A DNA stretch of 64,000 nucleotides from Spirochaetaceae bacterium (GTDB lineage Bacteria; Spirochaetota; Leptospiria; Leptospirales; Leptonemataceae): positions 123,362 to 187,361 of the forward strand of contig PBUB01000018.1 of NCBI GenBank assembly GCA_002729885.1, read 5' to 3'. Below the pieces are notes generated by a model. That model did not search any database. It worked only from the letters and a program-made list of their open reading frames with translations, and was not told the origin of the DNA. Positions 34,871 through 44,480 of this stretch are shown in pieces; the first letter of the stretch is position 1; every line of letters starts with the position of its first letter. The position numbers and the translations under genes were made by a program.

Positions 34871-36052
34871 ATGAGTACAACGACTGCGGTGGGGGAAAAA
34901 GATCCATTTGTTCGGCTTCCGGCCCGAATCATATTCACTCCAAGGGGATTGGATCTGGTGGGCTCATCGCCTTCAGTAAAGAAAGTTACTTCCCGGGATG
35001 GGCTTCCCAAAGAAGGGCTGGAATCGGAAAGCTACAACGCTCAGACTATCCAGAAACTGGTAATGAAATCCTGCATTGAAGAGATCAATGTAAGCCTGCC
35101 CGACCTTCTGCGAAAGCGCTTCGAGATAATCAGTACAAACAATTTAATTGTCTACGGTGTTCTCTACAAAAAGCTCACTCCTTCCCTGGCTCGGACATTG
35201 TTTGAATCCAGCGTAGTAAAGGAATATAATAGAAAGAATCCCAAGAATTCCATTGTGGATTTGAACCATATCTCTCCTCAAAAGGTAGAAGCGCTGCAGC
35301 AAAATAATCCAGAACTGATTGAAGGTATGAAGCGCAATCTAAGGGAGATTATCACAGAAAAAATCCTGGGTGCCACTTCCCTGAGCGAAGAGGATCAACA
35401 GGCCCGGGTTCGAGCCCTGCCTCGTTTTCTGGATCGAGTGGATCCCAGAATCTGGTTTATCTTCTACGTTATTTCACACACCGGATTCAAGTCTGCAATA
35501 GAGCGCACATTTGCATCCATGATCTTTTCCTATTTGCATCATACTCAGATCGCAACCCATTTGAGTAACCTGCTCATGGAGTTTATTCAGAACGCAGAAA
35601 AGGCTCATTTTGAACGATTGATTGTAAGACATGGACTGGCGGACCGGGGCGCCGTGGATACCTTCCTTCGCGACCCGGAAAACAGAAAGAAGGTTATTGC
35701 TCTGGCGCAGAAGACCATGCAGATGCTGGAGCTATCCTGGACAATGAATCCGGAAAGAAATACCATCGGTCAGCAATACAGAATTCTAATTTCTATTTCC
35801 AACTACGGCCTCATTGATGAGCGATTGTCCCAGCAACTGGCCCGTAAGATGAAAACCAATACAGACGGGATCACCCTGGCATCGTTCTACGGAAGCGATG
35901 AAGAAGATGGAAAGCTGGGGGCGGGATTGGGATTGCTCTACAATTCCTATCTAGAAGACATCTGTCGTCAGGAAGGTATTCAGTACAGATGCAATATTTA
36001 TCCGGAGCCCAAACGAGAAAAGACCACGGTCCGCATCGATATGACCCTGTAG
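34871..36052 (+). CDS. atypical GHKL-like ATPase-fold protein
   Basis: I start at ATG 34871, with AGGA 5-6 bp upstream; ATG 34826 would add 15 residues. The 393-residue protein has no signal peptide or membrane segment. The C-terminal 170 residues carry features of a GHKL ATP-binding fold: LMEFIQNAEKAHFE corresponds to the N-box, and KLGAGLGLLYNSYLED to the G2 box (GxGxGL). The DxGxG box is not evident (NYGLIDERLS stands in its place). No dimerisation and phospho-acceptor helix with a His is visible. Such proteins in spirochaetes may be anti-sigma-type kinases or ATPases that have lost catalysis. It is divergent from the TPR gene. Confidence 0.6.
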   Translation: MSTTTAVGEKDPFVRLPARIIFTPRGLDLVGSSPSVKKVTSRDGLPKEGLESESYNAQTIQKLVMKSCIEEINVSLPDLLRKRFEIISTNNLIVYGVLYKKLTPSLARTLFESSVVKEYNRKNPKNSIVDLNHISPQKVEALQQNNPELIEGMKRNLREIITEKILGATSLSEEDQQARVRALPRFLDRVDPRIWFIFYVISHTGFKSAIERTFASMIFSYLHHTQIATHLSNLLMEFIQNAEKAHFERLIVRHGLADRGAVDTFLRDPENRKKVIALAQKTMQMLELSWTMNPERNTIGQQYRILISISNYGLIDERLSQQLARKMKTNTDGITLASFYGSDEEDGKLGAGLGLLYNSYLEDICRQEGIQYRCNIYPEPKREKTTVRIDMTL

Positions 36053-36160
36053 GGATGGGCCTCCTTCCAAAAACTACGTTTCCCCACGCATCAAACGTTC
36101 ATTTTTGCGCAGGATTCAGTCAGCGAAAAGGCCGGAGCTATGAGCTATGAGTTTCAGCGA

Positions 36161-37135
36161 TCAGAGACCCTTAACTGGCTGCAGGATACCAATTCCCTGA
36201 AGTAAATCGATATTCAAGATCGCCAGACTTACAATGGTACCAATCACTACCGTGATGGCCCCAATCAGCAGGGTCAAAAATACGGTATTGCTCAGAATGC
36301 GAAATCCCAGGAAAGCCGGAGGAGCCAGCATGGTCTTTTCCTCTCCAGCCATGGCCGAAACCTTACTATAACTATATAAATAGAAGATTCCCAGGGCGAT
36401 GAGAGCTGCGATGAGCAGGATACCGAAATAACCTGGAAAGGAGAGCTGCAGCTTGTAAAGAGGGAGTAGCAATAGATTACTTATGAGCGCGCCGGTAAGG
36501 GTAATCCAGACCAGTTGAATGGCTACCGTGAACCCTCCGGAAATTCTCTGCTTCTGTGCAGTGCCCCGCTTCTGCAAAAAGTCCAGGAAAGAGCGACCAC
36601 CGGAGACAGGGTCCAGCCGCATCTTTTGATACAGAAACATACCAATCCCCAGGGCCAGAAGTATGGTTTCTGGAATCACATTATTATAAAGAGTAACTGT
36701 AAAGTTGGTGCTCAGGGCTTTGCTGCGGGCCACCAGCAATATGGCCAGGAGGATGGCGATGGATGGGCCCAGAATGACCTGAAGCATGGGCCTGTAAAAC
36801 CAGTATCCCCTGGCCCCTGCCAGAAAGCAAAATACCAGAAGGGCACACCAGAAAGCGCTCACAGCCAGGTAGAATCGATCCGCTACAGCAGAACGCTCCA
36901 CGGCGCGAAACACCTCGGAAGGACGGGCATCGCTTTCCAGAAGCGGATCGCTCATCACCGAAAGAAACCGAGACTCCATCACCAATCTACCCAGCAATCC
37001 ACTTTCGAATGCCACACCCGGTTCCTCGGATAGCGGGGCTGTGGGACCCGGTTCGTAGTAGGCAGGTCGGCCGGTAATGAAGGAAAGAAAATATATGAAA
37101 AACGGAATCAGAAGCAGGGCCGATTTCTGGAACAT
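36161..37135 (-). CDS. multi-pass membrane protein
   Basis: A 324-residue integral membrane protein; ATG 37135 is preferred over the upstream in-frame start at 37225 because it begins at the first membrane segment (MFQKSALLLIPFFIYFL), with AGGG about 9 bp upstream. One N-terminal segment is followed by a loop of about 75 residues and then about seven segments, arranged in a Yip1-like pattern. Yip1-domain proteins in bacteria are of unknown function. No catalytic motif is seen. It lies divergent from the LolC/E-like gene, and its true start removes the apparent overlap. Confidence 0.65.
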   Translation of the reverse strand: MFQKSALLLIPFFIYFLSFITGRPAYYEPGPTAPLSEEPGVAFESGLLGRLVMESRFLSVMSDPLLESDARPSEVFRAVERSAVADRFYLAVSAFWCALLVFCFLAGARGYWFYRPMLQVILGPSIAILLAILLVARSKALSTNFTVTLYNNVIPETILLALGIGMFLYQKMRLDPVSGGRSFLDFLQKRGTAQKQRISGGFTVAIQLVWITLTGALISNLLLLPLYKLQLSFPGYFGILLIAALIALGIFYLYSYSKVSAMAGEEKTMLAPPAFLGFRILSNTVFLTLLIGAITVVIGTIVSLAILNIDLLQGIGILQPVKGL

Positions 37136-37293
37136 GGATTGCACCCTGGAATCGGGGCTTTTTGTGTCAGTGATTTTTCGATTTTTCAGTGAACGCTCCA
37201 AGCGCCTGGCTTCCTCTGGACTCAAACAGCAGGAGGTCGTCGGAAGTAAAAGCCTCCTTGACTCCCGGTCTTGCCGTCGGACTTTGCCAATCT

Positions 37294-38628
37294 GTGTTTC
37301 GCTCCCGATTCAGTCTGGAACTTTTTATTGCCGCCAGGTATCTACGAGGGCAGGGCCGGATGGTGCTGTTCAGTCTGGGAACCCGGCTGTCTTTTATCTT
37401 CATGGCCCTGATGGTGTTTATCATGGTCGTGGTGCTTTCTGTGTTTACAGGATTTCAGAAAGAAGTGCATAACTCCCTCTGGAATTCCGGCTATCATATT
37501 ACTTTGAGTCGCAGCCTGGCCGGCGCATCTCTGGAAAACTATTCGGAGATCCTGGAAGCCACTGCGAAAGAACCGGCCCTTGAACCTCTTTTGCGTTCCA
37601 GTTTTCCCAGTATTTCCATCAATGGACTTCTGGAGATTCAGAATCGCTTCGAGGGCAAAGGAATTCGCGCTCTACCGGTGCGAAAGGAAGATCTTAAAAC
37701 CGGAGATCTAAAGGACTTTCCGCGAATTGTGCACTACAATCAGGATTTGCTGGACCGTTTCGATGGCGGTAACGTAGTCATTGTAGGACGAGAGATGGCC
37801 CGGTATTACCACTGGGAGGTGGGAGATCAGATTCGGCTATTTATGCCCAGGGGCGGCGCACTCACCAAAGGGATGCAAGTCCAGCAGCAGGTATTTACCA
37901 TCGGTGGCTTTTTTAGAACGGGCTACTACGAGTTCGACCTGAATCTAATCTTTCTTTCTCTTAATACGGCCCAGAGAGTTCTGGGGCTGCCCAATCGAAG
38001 CACCGAAGTGATCTTTCAGCTGGAGAGTCTATCGGATCTGGACGTGGCTCGTCGGATGATTCGAGAAGCATTGCCCGGCAATCAGTATCTATATTCCATT
38101 CGCACCATTCGAGATGAGCGAGGCAACTTCCTGGCCGCTCTGCAGCTGGAAAAGACTCTGATGGTAATGATTCTGGGACTATTGATTCTGGCCGGTGTTG
38201 CAGGGATCTGGGTTACTTCCTATTTGCTGGTGCGATCCAAAAGCCGCTCCATAGGGATGCTTAGATCCATGGGATTGCCCACCGGTTCGGTGCTCATCAT
38301 CTTTACAGCACATTCGCTGCTCATCGGACTTCTGGCCACCGCCGTAGGAGGCGCCACCGGCATCTTTATGGCCAACCATCTGGAAAGTGTGATTCAACTG
38401 GTGGAAGACATGATCAACTCCGCCTGCATCTGGTGGTCCGGCAATTGCGCGCCGGTGCATCTAATCCCCCGAAATATCTATTACTTTGATCATCTGCCAG
38501 TGAATGCGGATCTAAACATCATCTTTGGTGTGGCCCTTACCACTATGATCCTCAGTGGATTTGCAGGGTTTTTCCCTGCAAGGCAGGCAGCCATGCAGGA
38601 TCCAGTGCAAACCATTCGAAACGATTAG
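37294..38628 (+). CDS. LolC/LolE-family ABC transporter permease
   Basis: A 444-residue permease with the four-segment MacB/FtsX layout: an N-terminal segment after SLELFIAARYLRGQ (about 20-50), a large periplasmic domain (about 50-270), and three C-terminal segments, with FtsX motif MVMILGLLILAGVAGIW, GMLRSMGLPTGSVLIIF and FPARQAAMQDPVQTIRND. LolCE extracts lipoproteins from the inner membrane and passes them to LolA. I prefer GTG 37294, which places the family's starting sequence at the N-terminus; GTG 37189 also is in frame. A single permease gene suggests a homodimer LolF-like arrangement. It is followed 41 bp later by the ATPase gene. Confidence 0.9.
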   Translation: MFRSRFSLELFIAARYLRGQGRMVLFSLGTRLSFIFMALMVFIMVVVLSVFTGFQKEVHNSLWNSGYHITLSRSLAGASLENYSEILEATAKEPALEPLLRSSFPSISINGLLEIQNRFEGKGIRALPVRKEDLKTGDLKDFPRIVHYNQDLLDRFDGGNVVIVGREMARYYHWEVGDQIRLFMPRGGALTKGMQVQQQVFTIGGFFRTGYYEFDLNLIFLSLNTAQRVLGLPNRSTEVIFQLESLSDLDVARRMIREALPGNQYLYSIRTIRDERGNFLAALQLEKTLMVMILGLLILAGVAGIWVTSYLLVRSKSRSIGMLRSMGLPTGSVLIIFTAHSLLIGLLATAVGGATGIFMANHLESVIQLVEDMINSACIWWSGNCAPVHLIPRNIYYFDHLPVNADLNIIFGVALTTMILSGFAGFFPARQAAMQDPVQTIRND

Positions 38629-38668
38629 AATAGAGGTCAGGGAAGGCAAAGAGTAGAGAGAAATCTGG

Positions 38669-39355
38669 ATGAGTGAAGTAGCAGCCATAGAAATTGAAAG
38701 GATGTCCAAATCCTATCGCGGCGAAGGCGAAATCGTTCACGTTATTCGTGAGCTGGATCTAACCGTAGGGGCCGGCGAAATCGTTTCTGTTGAGGGAGCC
38801 AGCGGGGTAGGAAAATCCACTCTGCTACATATTGTAGGATCCATCGACACTCCGGTGGAAGGCAAGGTGCGAATTTTCGGCGAAGAGATCACGGCCATGA
38901 ATGAAAGGCAGAAGGAAAACTTTCGCGCTGCCAATGTGGGCTTGATATTTCAGCATCATTATCTGCTCCCGGATTTTACAGTGCTGGAAAATGTGATTAT
39001 GCCTCTGTGGATTCAACGAAAGAATGTGACCAGAAGCACAGATAATGCGGTGGAGATGCTAAAGAATGTAGGTCTGGGACACCGATTGCATCATTATCCT
39101 TCGCAGGTATCGGGCGGGGAAATGGCCCGGGCCGGAGTGGCCAGAGCTCTGGTAGGTGGCAAGAAGTTGATTCTGGCAGATGAGCCTACCGGGAACTTGG
39201 ATCGGGACAACTCGGAGAAACTGGCGGATCTACTCTGGAGTTTGCAGCAGCAGCTTGGATTTACTATGCTGATTGTAACCCATGATCAGGATCTGGCCCG
39301 TCGGGTGCCCCGTAGATTTAGATTGAAAGAAGGTCATCTGGAATCCTTTTCTTAA
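38669..39355 (+). CDS. LolD-like ABC transporter ATP-binding protein
   Basis: A 228-residue ATPase of the MacB/LolD/FtsE group. Walker A is VEGASGVGKSTLLH, Walker B LILADEPTGNLD, and the switch His is in LIVTHDQDLAR. The signature loop is VSGGEMARAGVARAL, where the family normally has SGGEQQRVAIARAL: Met and Ala replace the two Gln and the motif is otherwise intact. The protein powers the permease encoded just before it, with which it should form a lipoprotein-releasing complex at the inner membrane. In a spirochaete full of lipoproteins that function is plausible. Confidence 0.92.
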   Translation: MSEVAAIEIERMSKSYRGEGEIVHVIRELDLTVGAGEIVSVEGASGVGKSTLLHIVGSIDTPVEGKVRIFGEEITAMNERQKENFRAANVGLIFQHHYLLPDFTVLENVIMPLWIQRKNVTRSTDNAVEMLKNVGLGHRLHHYPSQVSGGEMARAGVARALVGGKKLILADEPTGNLDRDNSEKLADLLWSLQQQLGFTMLIVTHDQDLARRVPRRFRLKEGHLESFS

Positions 39356-39420
39356 TCTATTGACCATATCTGGTCTGCCGTGCAGTAAGTGTCCCTGCGG
39401 AGGTAATTTAATTTACAGTA

Positions 39421-40437
39421 ATGATTTGTCCCACCTGTCAAAGCGAATCCTCGGTACATATCTTTGACCCGCAGGCCGGGCAGATGATGTATTATTGCCA
39501 GACCTGCAAGAAAGCCATTGTGCCCGAGAACTCTTTGAAATGCCCGGGTTGCGGGATTTCCGAATACAGCTTTCTTAGCAGTGGTTTGTGCGGATGCGAG
39601 GATTGCTACAGCGTATTTCGCGGCTCCATTGTTCAGGGAATTGAATCCTACAGAAAGAGCGTTTTTCAAAAGACAGGCCGCTATAGAGTGCCGGGTAGAA
39701 ATGCCATGGCCCGTTTACAGACCTATTTTGAAATAGTGAAGGATCAGCAGGAACCTGCTCCTGTTTTACCAGCCGGAATCGATTCCTGGAACGACCCCAG
39801 AGAGGTGGACCTGGATCAGGTTCAGTTCCGCATTCGAATGGCAAGAAACATTCCAGGATTGAACTATAGAGACGGTCTGAATCACTCCGAAAATCTCACC
39901 CGGATTTTTCTTTCCCCCCGAGGATTCCTCTCCAGTTCACTGGAAAAGCCCCTGGATCCGGAAATCAGCAGACAGATTATTGTAGGGGACGAAGACCATT
40001 TTCGCTTTAGTTGGAGCTGGATTTCTGGCTCCGATCTGAATGGTGCCGAGGACAAATTGGCTCAGATCATTCGCCAGATCCGCAATCTGGACCGTGCTTT
40101 TGTATGGCAATACTCAACAATATTCGGGTTCCTCACCGGCTGTCCCACCAACAGTGGTTCTGGTCTCAGGATTTCGGCTCGAATTCGCATACCTGCACTT
40201 CTGGCAGACCCTTCCTGGCTGCGCTGGAAGAAAGAACTTCATCGAGCTGGCTTCGAGGTCCGGCCGGGGAGTGGAGAAAAATCCTTTCCCGATGGCCAGC
40301 ACATACAGCTGGCCACCCGTTTTATCTCTGGCCCCCAGGGATTTCGTTCCGTTCTGGAAAGATTTAGAATCTATCTTGCTCGTCTAATGGTACGGGAACA
40401 AAAGATCGGCGAAAAAATTCTTGCTCATAACGGTTAA
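39421..40437 (+). CDS. fusion of a McsA-like zinc protein and a McsB-like protein-arginine kinase
   Basis: Residues 1-85 match McsA: Cys pairs 3/6, 26/29, 41/44 and 57-62, with the block LKCPGCGISEYSFLSSGLCG followed by CEDCYSVF. Residues 115-338 match the McsB guanidino-kinase fold: FRIRMARN (136-143, phosphate-binding Arg), GDEDHFRF (189-196, where families have NEEDHxR), LTGCPTNSGSGLR (238-250, with the active-site Cys241) and RPGSGE (281-286, the R-G-x-x-G-E loop). Glu191 and Glu286, the expected catalytic carboxylates, are retained. McsA lacks its UVR tail here. In Firmicutes McsA and McsB are separate subunits that mark proteins with phospho-Arg for ClpCP. The clpC gene starts 108 bp downstream. 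No ctsR is visible. Confidence 0.85.
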   Translation: MICPTCQSESSVHIFDPQAGQMMYYCQTCKKAIVPENSLKCPGCGISEYSFLSSGLCGCEDCYSVFRGSIVQGIESYRKSVFQKTGRYRVPGRNAMARLQTYFEIVKDQQEPAPVLPAGIDSWNDPREVDLDQVQFRIRMARNIPGLNYRDGLNHSENLTRIFLSPRGFLSSSLEKPLDPEISRQIIVGDEDHFRFSWSWISGSDLNGAEDKLAQIIRQIRNLDRAFVWQYSTIFGFLTGCPTNSGSGLRISARIRIPALLADPSWLRWKKELHRAGFEVRPGSGEKSFPDGQHIQLATRFISGPQGFRSVLERFRIYLARLMVREQKIGEKILAHNG

Positions 40438-40445
40438 CCATGCCA

Positions 40446-40474
40446 TTGAACAGGGGGAACCCGCCGAGAATAAA
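40446..40474 (+). promoter_or_regulatory. possible sigma-70 promoter of clpC
   Basis: TTGAAC (40446-40451) and AATAAA (40469-40474) are 17 bp apart, in the gap before clpC. The -10 element has four of six consensus bases. Pattern only. Confidence 0.3.
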
Positions 40475-40545
40475 AAAGACGGTGACACTGCCCTGAGACA
40501 TAGTTTTTATTGTACAGACGTCCCCTTCCGAGTAGAGGTCTCCCC

Positions 40546-43152
40546 ATGTTTGATTTTACCAAGAGAGCTAAAAGAGTCATAAACGAATACGCGCAGCAGG
40601 AAGCTAAACGCCTGGGCCATGATATGATTGGTCCCGAGCATATTCTGCTGGGACTGCTTCGAGAAGAAGACTCTGTAGCGATCAAAATTCTGAAGAATCT
40701 GAGTATCGATCTCAACGAGCTACGAAAAGAAGTAGAGCGTCGGGCCCGACAGGGTGGTAACACTCTGCTTCTGGAGATCACCCCCAATCCAGATAAATAC
40801 CAGAAAATCATTGATTATTCAAAAGAGGAAGCTCGCCGACTGAAGCACAATTATGTGGGCACCGAGCATATTCTTCTGGCGCTGCTGCGAGATAACAACA
40901 ATGTAGCCGGCGCCTCCCTGGCCAGTTTCCAGGTGAACTATTCCGTTATCAAAGGCGAAATACTTAGAATCCTTGGTGTGGCCACCAGTGGTCCGGCCCC
41001 CAGTGGACGCAGCGGAACCACAGAGAAATCCAGAACTCCTACCCTGGATGAGTTTGCGCGCGATCTTACACAGTTTGCTCGCGACAAGAAGCTGGAACCT
41101 GTTATCGGCCGCGAAATGGAAATCCAGCGCCTTATTCAGGTCCTTTGCCGAAAGACCAAGAACAATCCTGTACTGATTGGTGAAGCCGGTGTGGGCAAGA
41201 CTGCCATTGTAGAGGGATTGGCCGAACGCATTATTCAGAATCAAGTGCCAGATATCCTGTTCGAAAAGAGAGTGATTTCTCTGGATCTGGCTTCTCTGGT
41301 CGCCGGTACAAAGTACCGTGGTGAGTTCGAAGATCGACTGAAGAAGATCATGCGCGAGATTCAAAGCTCCCAGAACGTGATCGTATTTATCGATGAGCTT
41401 CATACATTGATTGGTGCGGGTGCTGCTGAAGGTGCCATTGATGCGGCCAACATGCTGAAGCCTGCTCTGGCACGCGGCGAACTCCAATGTATTGGTGCCA
41501 CCACCCTTACCGAGTACAGAAAATACATCGAAAAGGATTCTGCCCTGGAGCGTCGCTTTCAGCCCATCCAGGTGAAAGAGCCGTCCAAGGACGATGCCTA
41601 TCTGATTTTGAAAGGACTCAAAAAATCCTTCGAGCAGCATCACCGTGTACGCTATTCCGATGAAACCCTGGAACTTGCCGTAAAACTGGCCGAGCGCTAT
41701 ATCAACGATCGCTATCTGCCAGACAAAGCCATCGATGTAATCGATGAAGCTGGTTCCCGTGCTCGGCTGGCCAATTCATCTCGTCCGCAGGAGATTGTGG
41801 ATCTCGAAGAGGAGATCAAGATCCTCACCCAGAAGAAAGATGACATGGTTAAAGCCCAGGAGTATGAAAGGGCAGCGCAGATTCGTGATGAAATCAACGT
41901 TAAGAAAGATCAGCTCCAGGAATTGATCAACAACTGGCAGGAGAAGATTTCGGATTATTCCGTAGATATCTCCGACGAAGACGTTTACTCCGTCATCAGC
42001 CTGTGGACAGGTATTCCTCTGGAAAAAATCGAGGAAGGCGAAGCTGAGAAACTGCTGCGCATGGAGCAGGAGCTGGCTCGCCGTATTGTAGGCCAAAACA
42101 GTGCTGTCGAACTGGTAAGTCGTGCGGTTCGCCGCTCCCGTACCGGTTTCAAGGATCATCGTAAGCCTTCTGGTTCTTTTATTTTTCTGGGACCCACCGG
42201 TGTGGGCAAGACCGAGCTGGCGCGAGCCGTGGCCGACTTTCTGTTCGGTGAAGAGCAGGCACTGTTCCGCCTGGATATGTCCGAATACATGGAGCCGCAC
42301 TCCGTTTCCAAGCTAATTGGATCACCTCCAGGATATGTTGGCTACGACGATGCCGGGCAGCTCACCGAGTTCGTTCGCCGCCATCCCTATTCGGTGATTC
42401 TGTTCGATGAGATCGAAAAAGCTCACCCGGATGTATTCAACATTCTACTGCAGATCCTGGAAGAAGGGACCCTCACCGATACCCACGGTCGCAAAGTGGA
42501 TTTTCGGGACTGCATTATCATCATGACATCCAATCTGGGAGCAAGAGAGCTTCAGAAAGGTGGCCGTGTAGGATTTGCCGAAGATGAGTCCCTGCGAGAA
42601 AGCGGCAAGAAGGAGCAGGCCATGGAAGCGCTCAAGAAGCACTTCAGCCCCGAGTTCCTCAACCGAATTGATGAGATCATAAGTTTCCACTCCCTCTCCA
42701 ATCAGGAGATTCGCCAGATCATTGGTATCATGGTGGAAAGAATGAACACCCAGCTCTTCGATAAGAAGATCCTGCTGGAGCTGGACGATAAAGCAAAGGA
42801 TTGGATTTCCAAAAGGGGATTCGACGAGAAGTACGGCGCCCGTCCGTTGCGTAGAACTCTGCAACGAGAGATTGAGGACCGTATGGCTCAAAGATTCCTG
42901 GAAGGAGCCTTCCGCGAACCGACCATTATTTTTGTAAGCTCAGAAGGAGAGGGCGCAGCCGAGGCACTTAGCTTCGACGAGAAGCCCTGGTCTGATTACG
43001 AAGAAATAGTCCGGCAAAAGGAAGAAGAAAAGAGGAAACGAGAAGAGGAATTGAAAGCCAAGACTCAGAACAACATCAAGATGTCTGGCGGTGTCTCCGT
43101 TCGTTCCGACTCTCCTTCTGCAAGGCCGGCCAATACAGGTCAGGTGAGTTGA
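40546..43152 (+). CDS. clpC: ATP-dependent Clp protease ATP-binding subunit ClpC
   Basis: An 868-residue AAA+ unfoldase; ATG 40546 has AGAGG about 8 bp upstream, and an in-frame start at 40510 is not supported. The N-domain shows two Clp-N repeats ([12 protein letters not shown] and [12 protein letters not shown]). AAA-1 has Walker A GEAGVGKT and Walker [14 protein letters not shown]. The middle domain has a UVR-type motif ([15 protein letters not shown]). AAA-2 has [11 protein letters not shown] and [13 protein letters not shown]-terminal tail is Glu/Lys-rich. With ClpP it degrades damaged or phospho-Arg-tagged proteins; the McsA-McsB fusion upstream is the likely marking enzyme. The stop overlaps the next gene's TTG start. 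Confidence 0.97.
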   Translation: MFDFTKRAKRVINEYAQQEAKRLGHDMIGPEHILLGLLREEDSVAIKILKNLSIDLNELRKEVERRARQGGNTLLLEITPNPDKYQKIIDYSKEEARRLKHNYVGTEHILLALLRDNNNVAGASLASFQVNYSVIKGEILRILGVATSGPAPSGRSGTTEKSRTPTLDEFARDLTQFARDKKLEPVIGREMEIQRLIQVLCRKTKNNPVLIGEAGVGKTAIVEGLAERIIQNQVPDILFEKRVISLDLASLVAGTKYRGEFEDRLKKIMREIQSSQNVIVFIDELHTLIGAGAAEGAIDAANMLKPALARGELQCIGATTLTEYRKYIEKDSALERRFQPIQVKEPSKDDAYLILKGLKKSFEQHHRVRYSDETLELAVKLAERYINDRYLPDKAIDVIDEAGSRARLANSSRPQEIVDLEEEIKILTQKKDDMVKAQEYERAAQIRDEINVKKDQLQELINNWQEKISDYSVDISDEDVYSVISLWTGIPLEKIEEGEAEKLLRMEQELARRIVGQNSAVELVSRAVRRSRTGFKDHRKPSGSFIFLGPTGVGKTELARAVADFLFGEEQALFRLDMSEYMEPHSVSKLIGSPPGYVGYDDAGQLTEFVRRHPYSVILFDEIEKAHPDVFNILLQILEEGTLTDTHGRKVDFRDCIIIMTSNLGARELQKGGRVGFAEDESLRESGKKEQAMEALKKHFSPEFLNRIDEIISFHSLSNQEIRQIIGIMVERMNTQLFDKKILLELDDKAKDWISKRGFDEKYGARPLRRTLQREIEDRMAQRFLEGAFREPTIIFVSSEGEGAAEALSFDEKPWSDYEEIVRQKEEEKRKREEELKAKTQNNIKMSGGVSVRSDSPSARPANTGQVS

Positions 43153-43661
43153 ATCTAGCGCAGACAGTATCGGTATATCAGGTAGCATTAGAATCCGGCG
43201 CTTTGCTGGCCGGATCAGCCCTGCTTTCCGGTATCTGTCTGTATCTCAGTATTCGACTGGCTCGCTGGAGATGGCAGCGGGTGGCCAACAGCCAGGCTGA
43301 AATCATCCGCATCCGCCCCTTCTATCGCAGACCTGCAGTGCCTCGCACAAGGTTCGTAGAAATCGAGTATTCCTTCAAATATCGCAAGAGTAGCTACGAA
43401 GGAAGCTCCATAGTTCCCATCCGTCATTTCATTGCCGATCTGGGGCCCATGATTGCTCAGGATGCCCGGGTGGATGTACCGGTACTCCATTGCGACCGAA
43501 ATGCCCGTATTGTGGGCGAGGAAGCTATTGAGCATCACCTTCTGGAGGGCAAATCCAGGGTCCAGGTAAGGTTCCTGCTCAGGGACCCTGCCCGAAATTT
43601 CCTTGCCTCGTCAGAAGGTCGCAGGAAAAGCATAGTAAGGAAGCGTTCCAGGCATTCCTGA
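43149..43661 (+). CDS. DUF3592-like membrane protein
   Basis: A 170-residue protein that starts at TTG 43149, inside the clpC stop codon region (4-bp overlap). One membrane segment (about 12-36) is followed by a basic, beta-rich domain: [18 protein letters not shown], then [20 protein letters not shown]. This arrangement, membrane anchor plus small beta domain with Y-x-F-x-Y and a conserved 'V-x-C-x-x-N-x-x' step, is seen in DUF3592 proteins, whose function is unknown. The tail is rich in Arg, Lys and Ser. Cotranscribed with clpC by overlap, but a link to proteolysis is not shown. Confidence 0.6.
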   Translation: MNLAQTVSVYQVALESGALLAGSALLSGICLYLSIRLARWRWQRVANSQAEIIRIRPFYRRPAVPRTRFVEIEYSFKYRKSSYEGSSIVPIRHFIADLGPMIAQDARVDVPVLHCDRNARIVGEEAIEHHLLEGKSRVQVRFLLRDPARNFLASSEGRRKSIVRKRSRHS

Positions 43662-43685
43662 ACGCCCCTGCCATTTTTAACCTCA

Positions 43686-44480
43686 ATGAGATCTTATCCA
43701 ATGCAACAAACCATTCAATATCTGTGTACCGGTGCCTTGCTGCTAGCCCTCATGCTACCTGGCGGCAGAGGACTGAGTGCCGAAGACCTGCCTCGCTACA
43801 AAGAGGCGGTGCAGCTCTTTCAGCAGGGGAAGTATGAAGACTCCCTGGAAGCCATTCGGTCTGTTTTTGACGACTACAAAAGCTCCTATGAATTTAGAAT
43901 GCTGGCGGCAGCCAACTATCTGGAGAAGGGCGAATTCGACAACGCTGTTTCTCACCTTCGCTACTGTATGAAGGATCATCCGGATCGGGCGGAGCCCCAT
44001 GCACTTCTGGCGGCTGTGTATCGTAGATCCGGTCAGCCCAGAAAATCCCTGGCTCACATTCGGGATGTCATTCGAAAACATCCAGATTCCATTCAAATTC
44101 GCTGGGAAGCGGCGCTGGCCTACATGGCTCTGGACAGTGTGGCTCCGGCCAGAACCCATGTAAGCAAAATACTTTCCACCGATCCAAATCATTTTGGGGC
44201 TCTGTATCTGGATGGAGTACTTTATCTGAAGGCTGGCGATCTGGAAAATGCAGAATTCCGACTGCGCAATGCGGCCAGAATTGGAACATCGGATAAGAAG
44301 CTGCAGTTTGGTCTGCTGAACAATCTGGGCCTTACCCTGAGTCTTCTGGCAGCGCGCACCGACGGCGCCAGAAGAGATGCATATTTGAAGCAGGCCAGGG
44401 AATATCTGGAGAAAGCCTCGCAATTGCGGCCCAACGACCCGGCACTGAAGCGAAATATGGCCACGTTGCCCACTACATGA
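43686..44480 (+). CDS. secreted TPR-repeat protein
   Basis: A 264-residue protein with a signal peptide (core GALLLALMLPGG, cleavage likely at GLSAEDL). At least five TPR units fill the mature part, for instance YKEAVQLFQQGKYEDSLEAI, SYEFRMLAAANYLEKGEFDN and NHFGALYLDGVLYLKAGDLE. It is probably a periplasmic adaptor. It overlaps the mtaB start (ATGA), so it sits in an operon with a tRNA-modification enzyme, and follows the DUF3592-like gene by 24 bp. There is no enzyme domain. Confidence 0.8.
   Translation: MRSYPMQQTIQYLCTGALLLALMLPGGRGLSAEDLPRYKEAVQLFQQGKYEDSLEAIRSVFDDYKSSYEFRMLAAANYLEKGEFDNAVSHLRYCMKDHPDRAEPHALLAAVYRRSGQPRKSLAHIRDVIRKHPDSIQIRWEAALAYMALDSVAPARTHVSKILSTDPNHFGALYLDGVLYLKAGDLENAEFRLRNAARIGTSDKKLQFGLLNNLGLTLSLLAARTDGARRDAYLKQAREYLEKASQLRPNDPALKRNMATLPTT

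Noticed and set aside
39361..39375. CtsR-like operator upstream of the McsA-McsB fusion
   Set aside because: TGACCATATCTGGTC is an inverted repeat, whereas CtsR sites are tandem heptads. No ctsR gene is in the window.
40819..41643. 274-codon minus-strand open frame inside clpC
   Set aside because: It is antisense to the conserved AAA-1 coding sequence of clpC and has no domain of its own.
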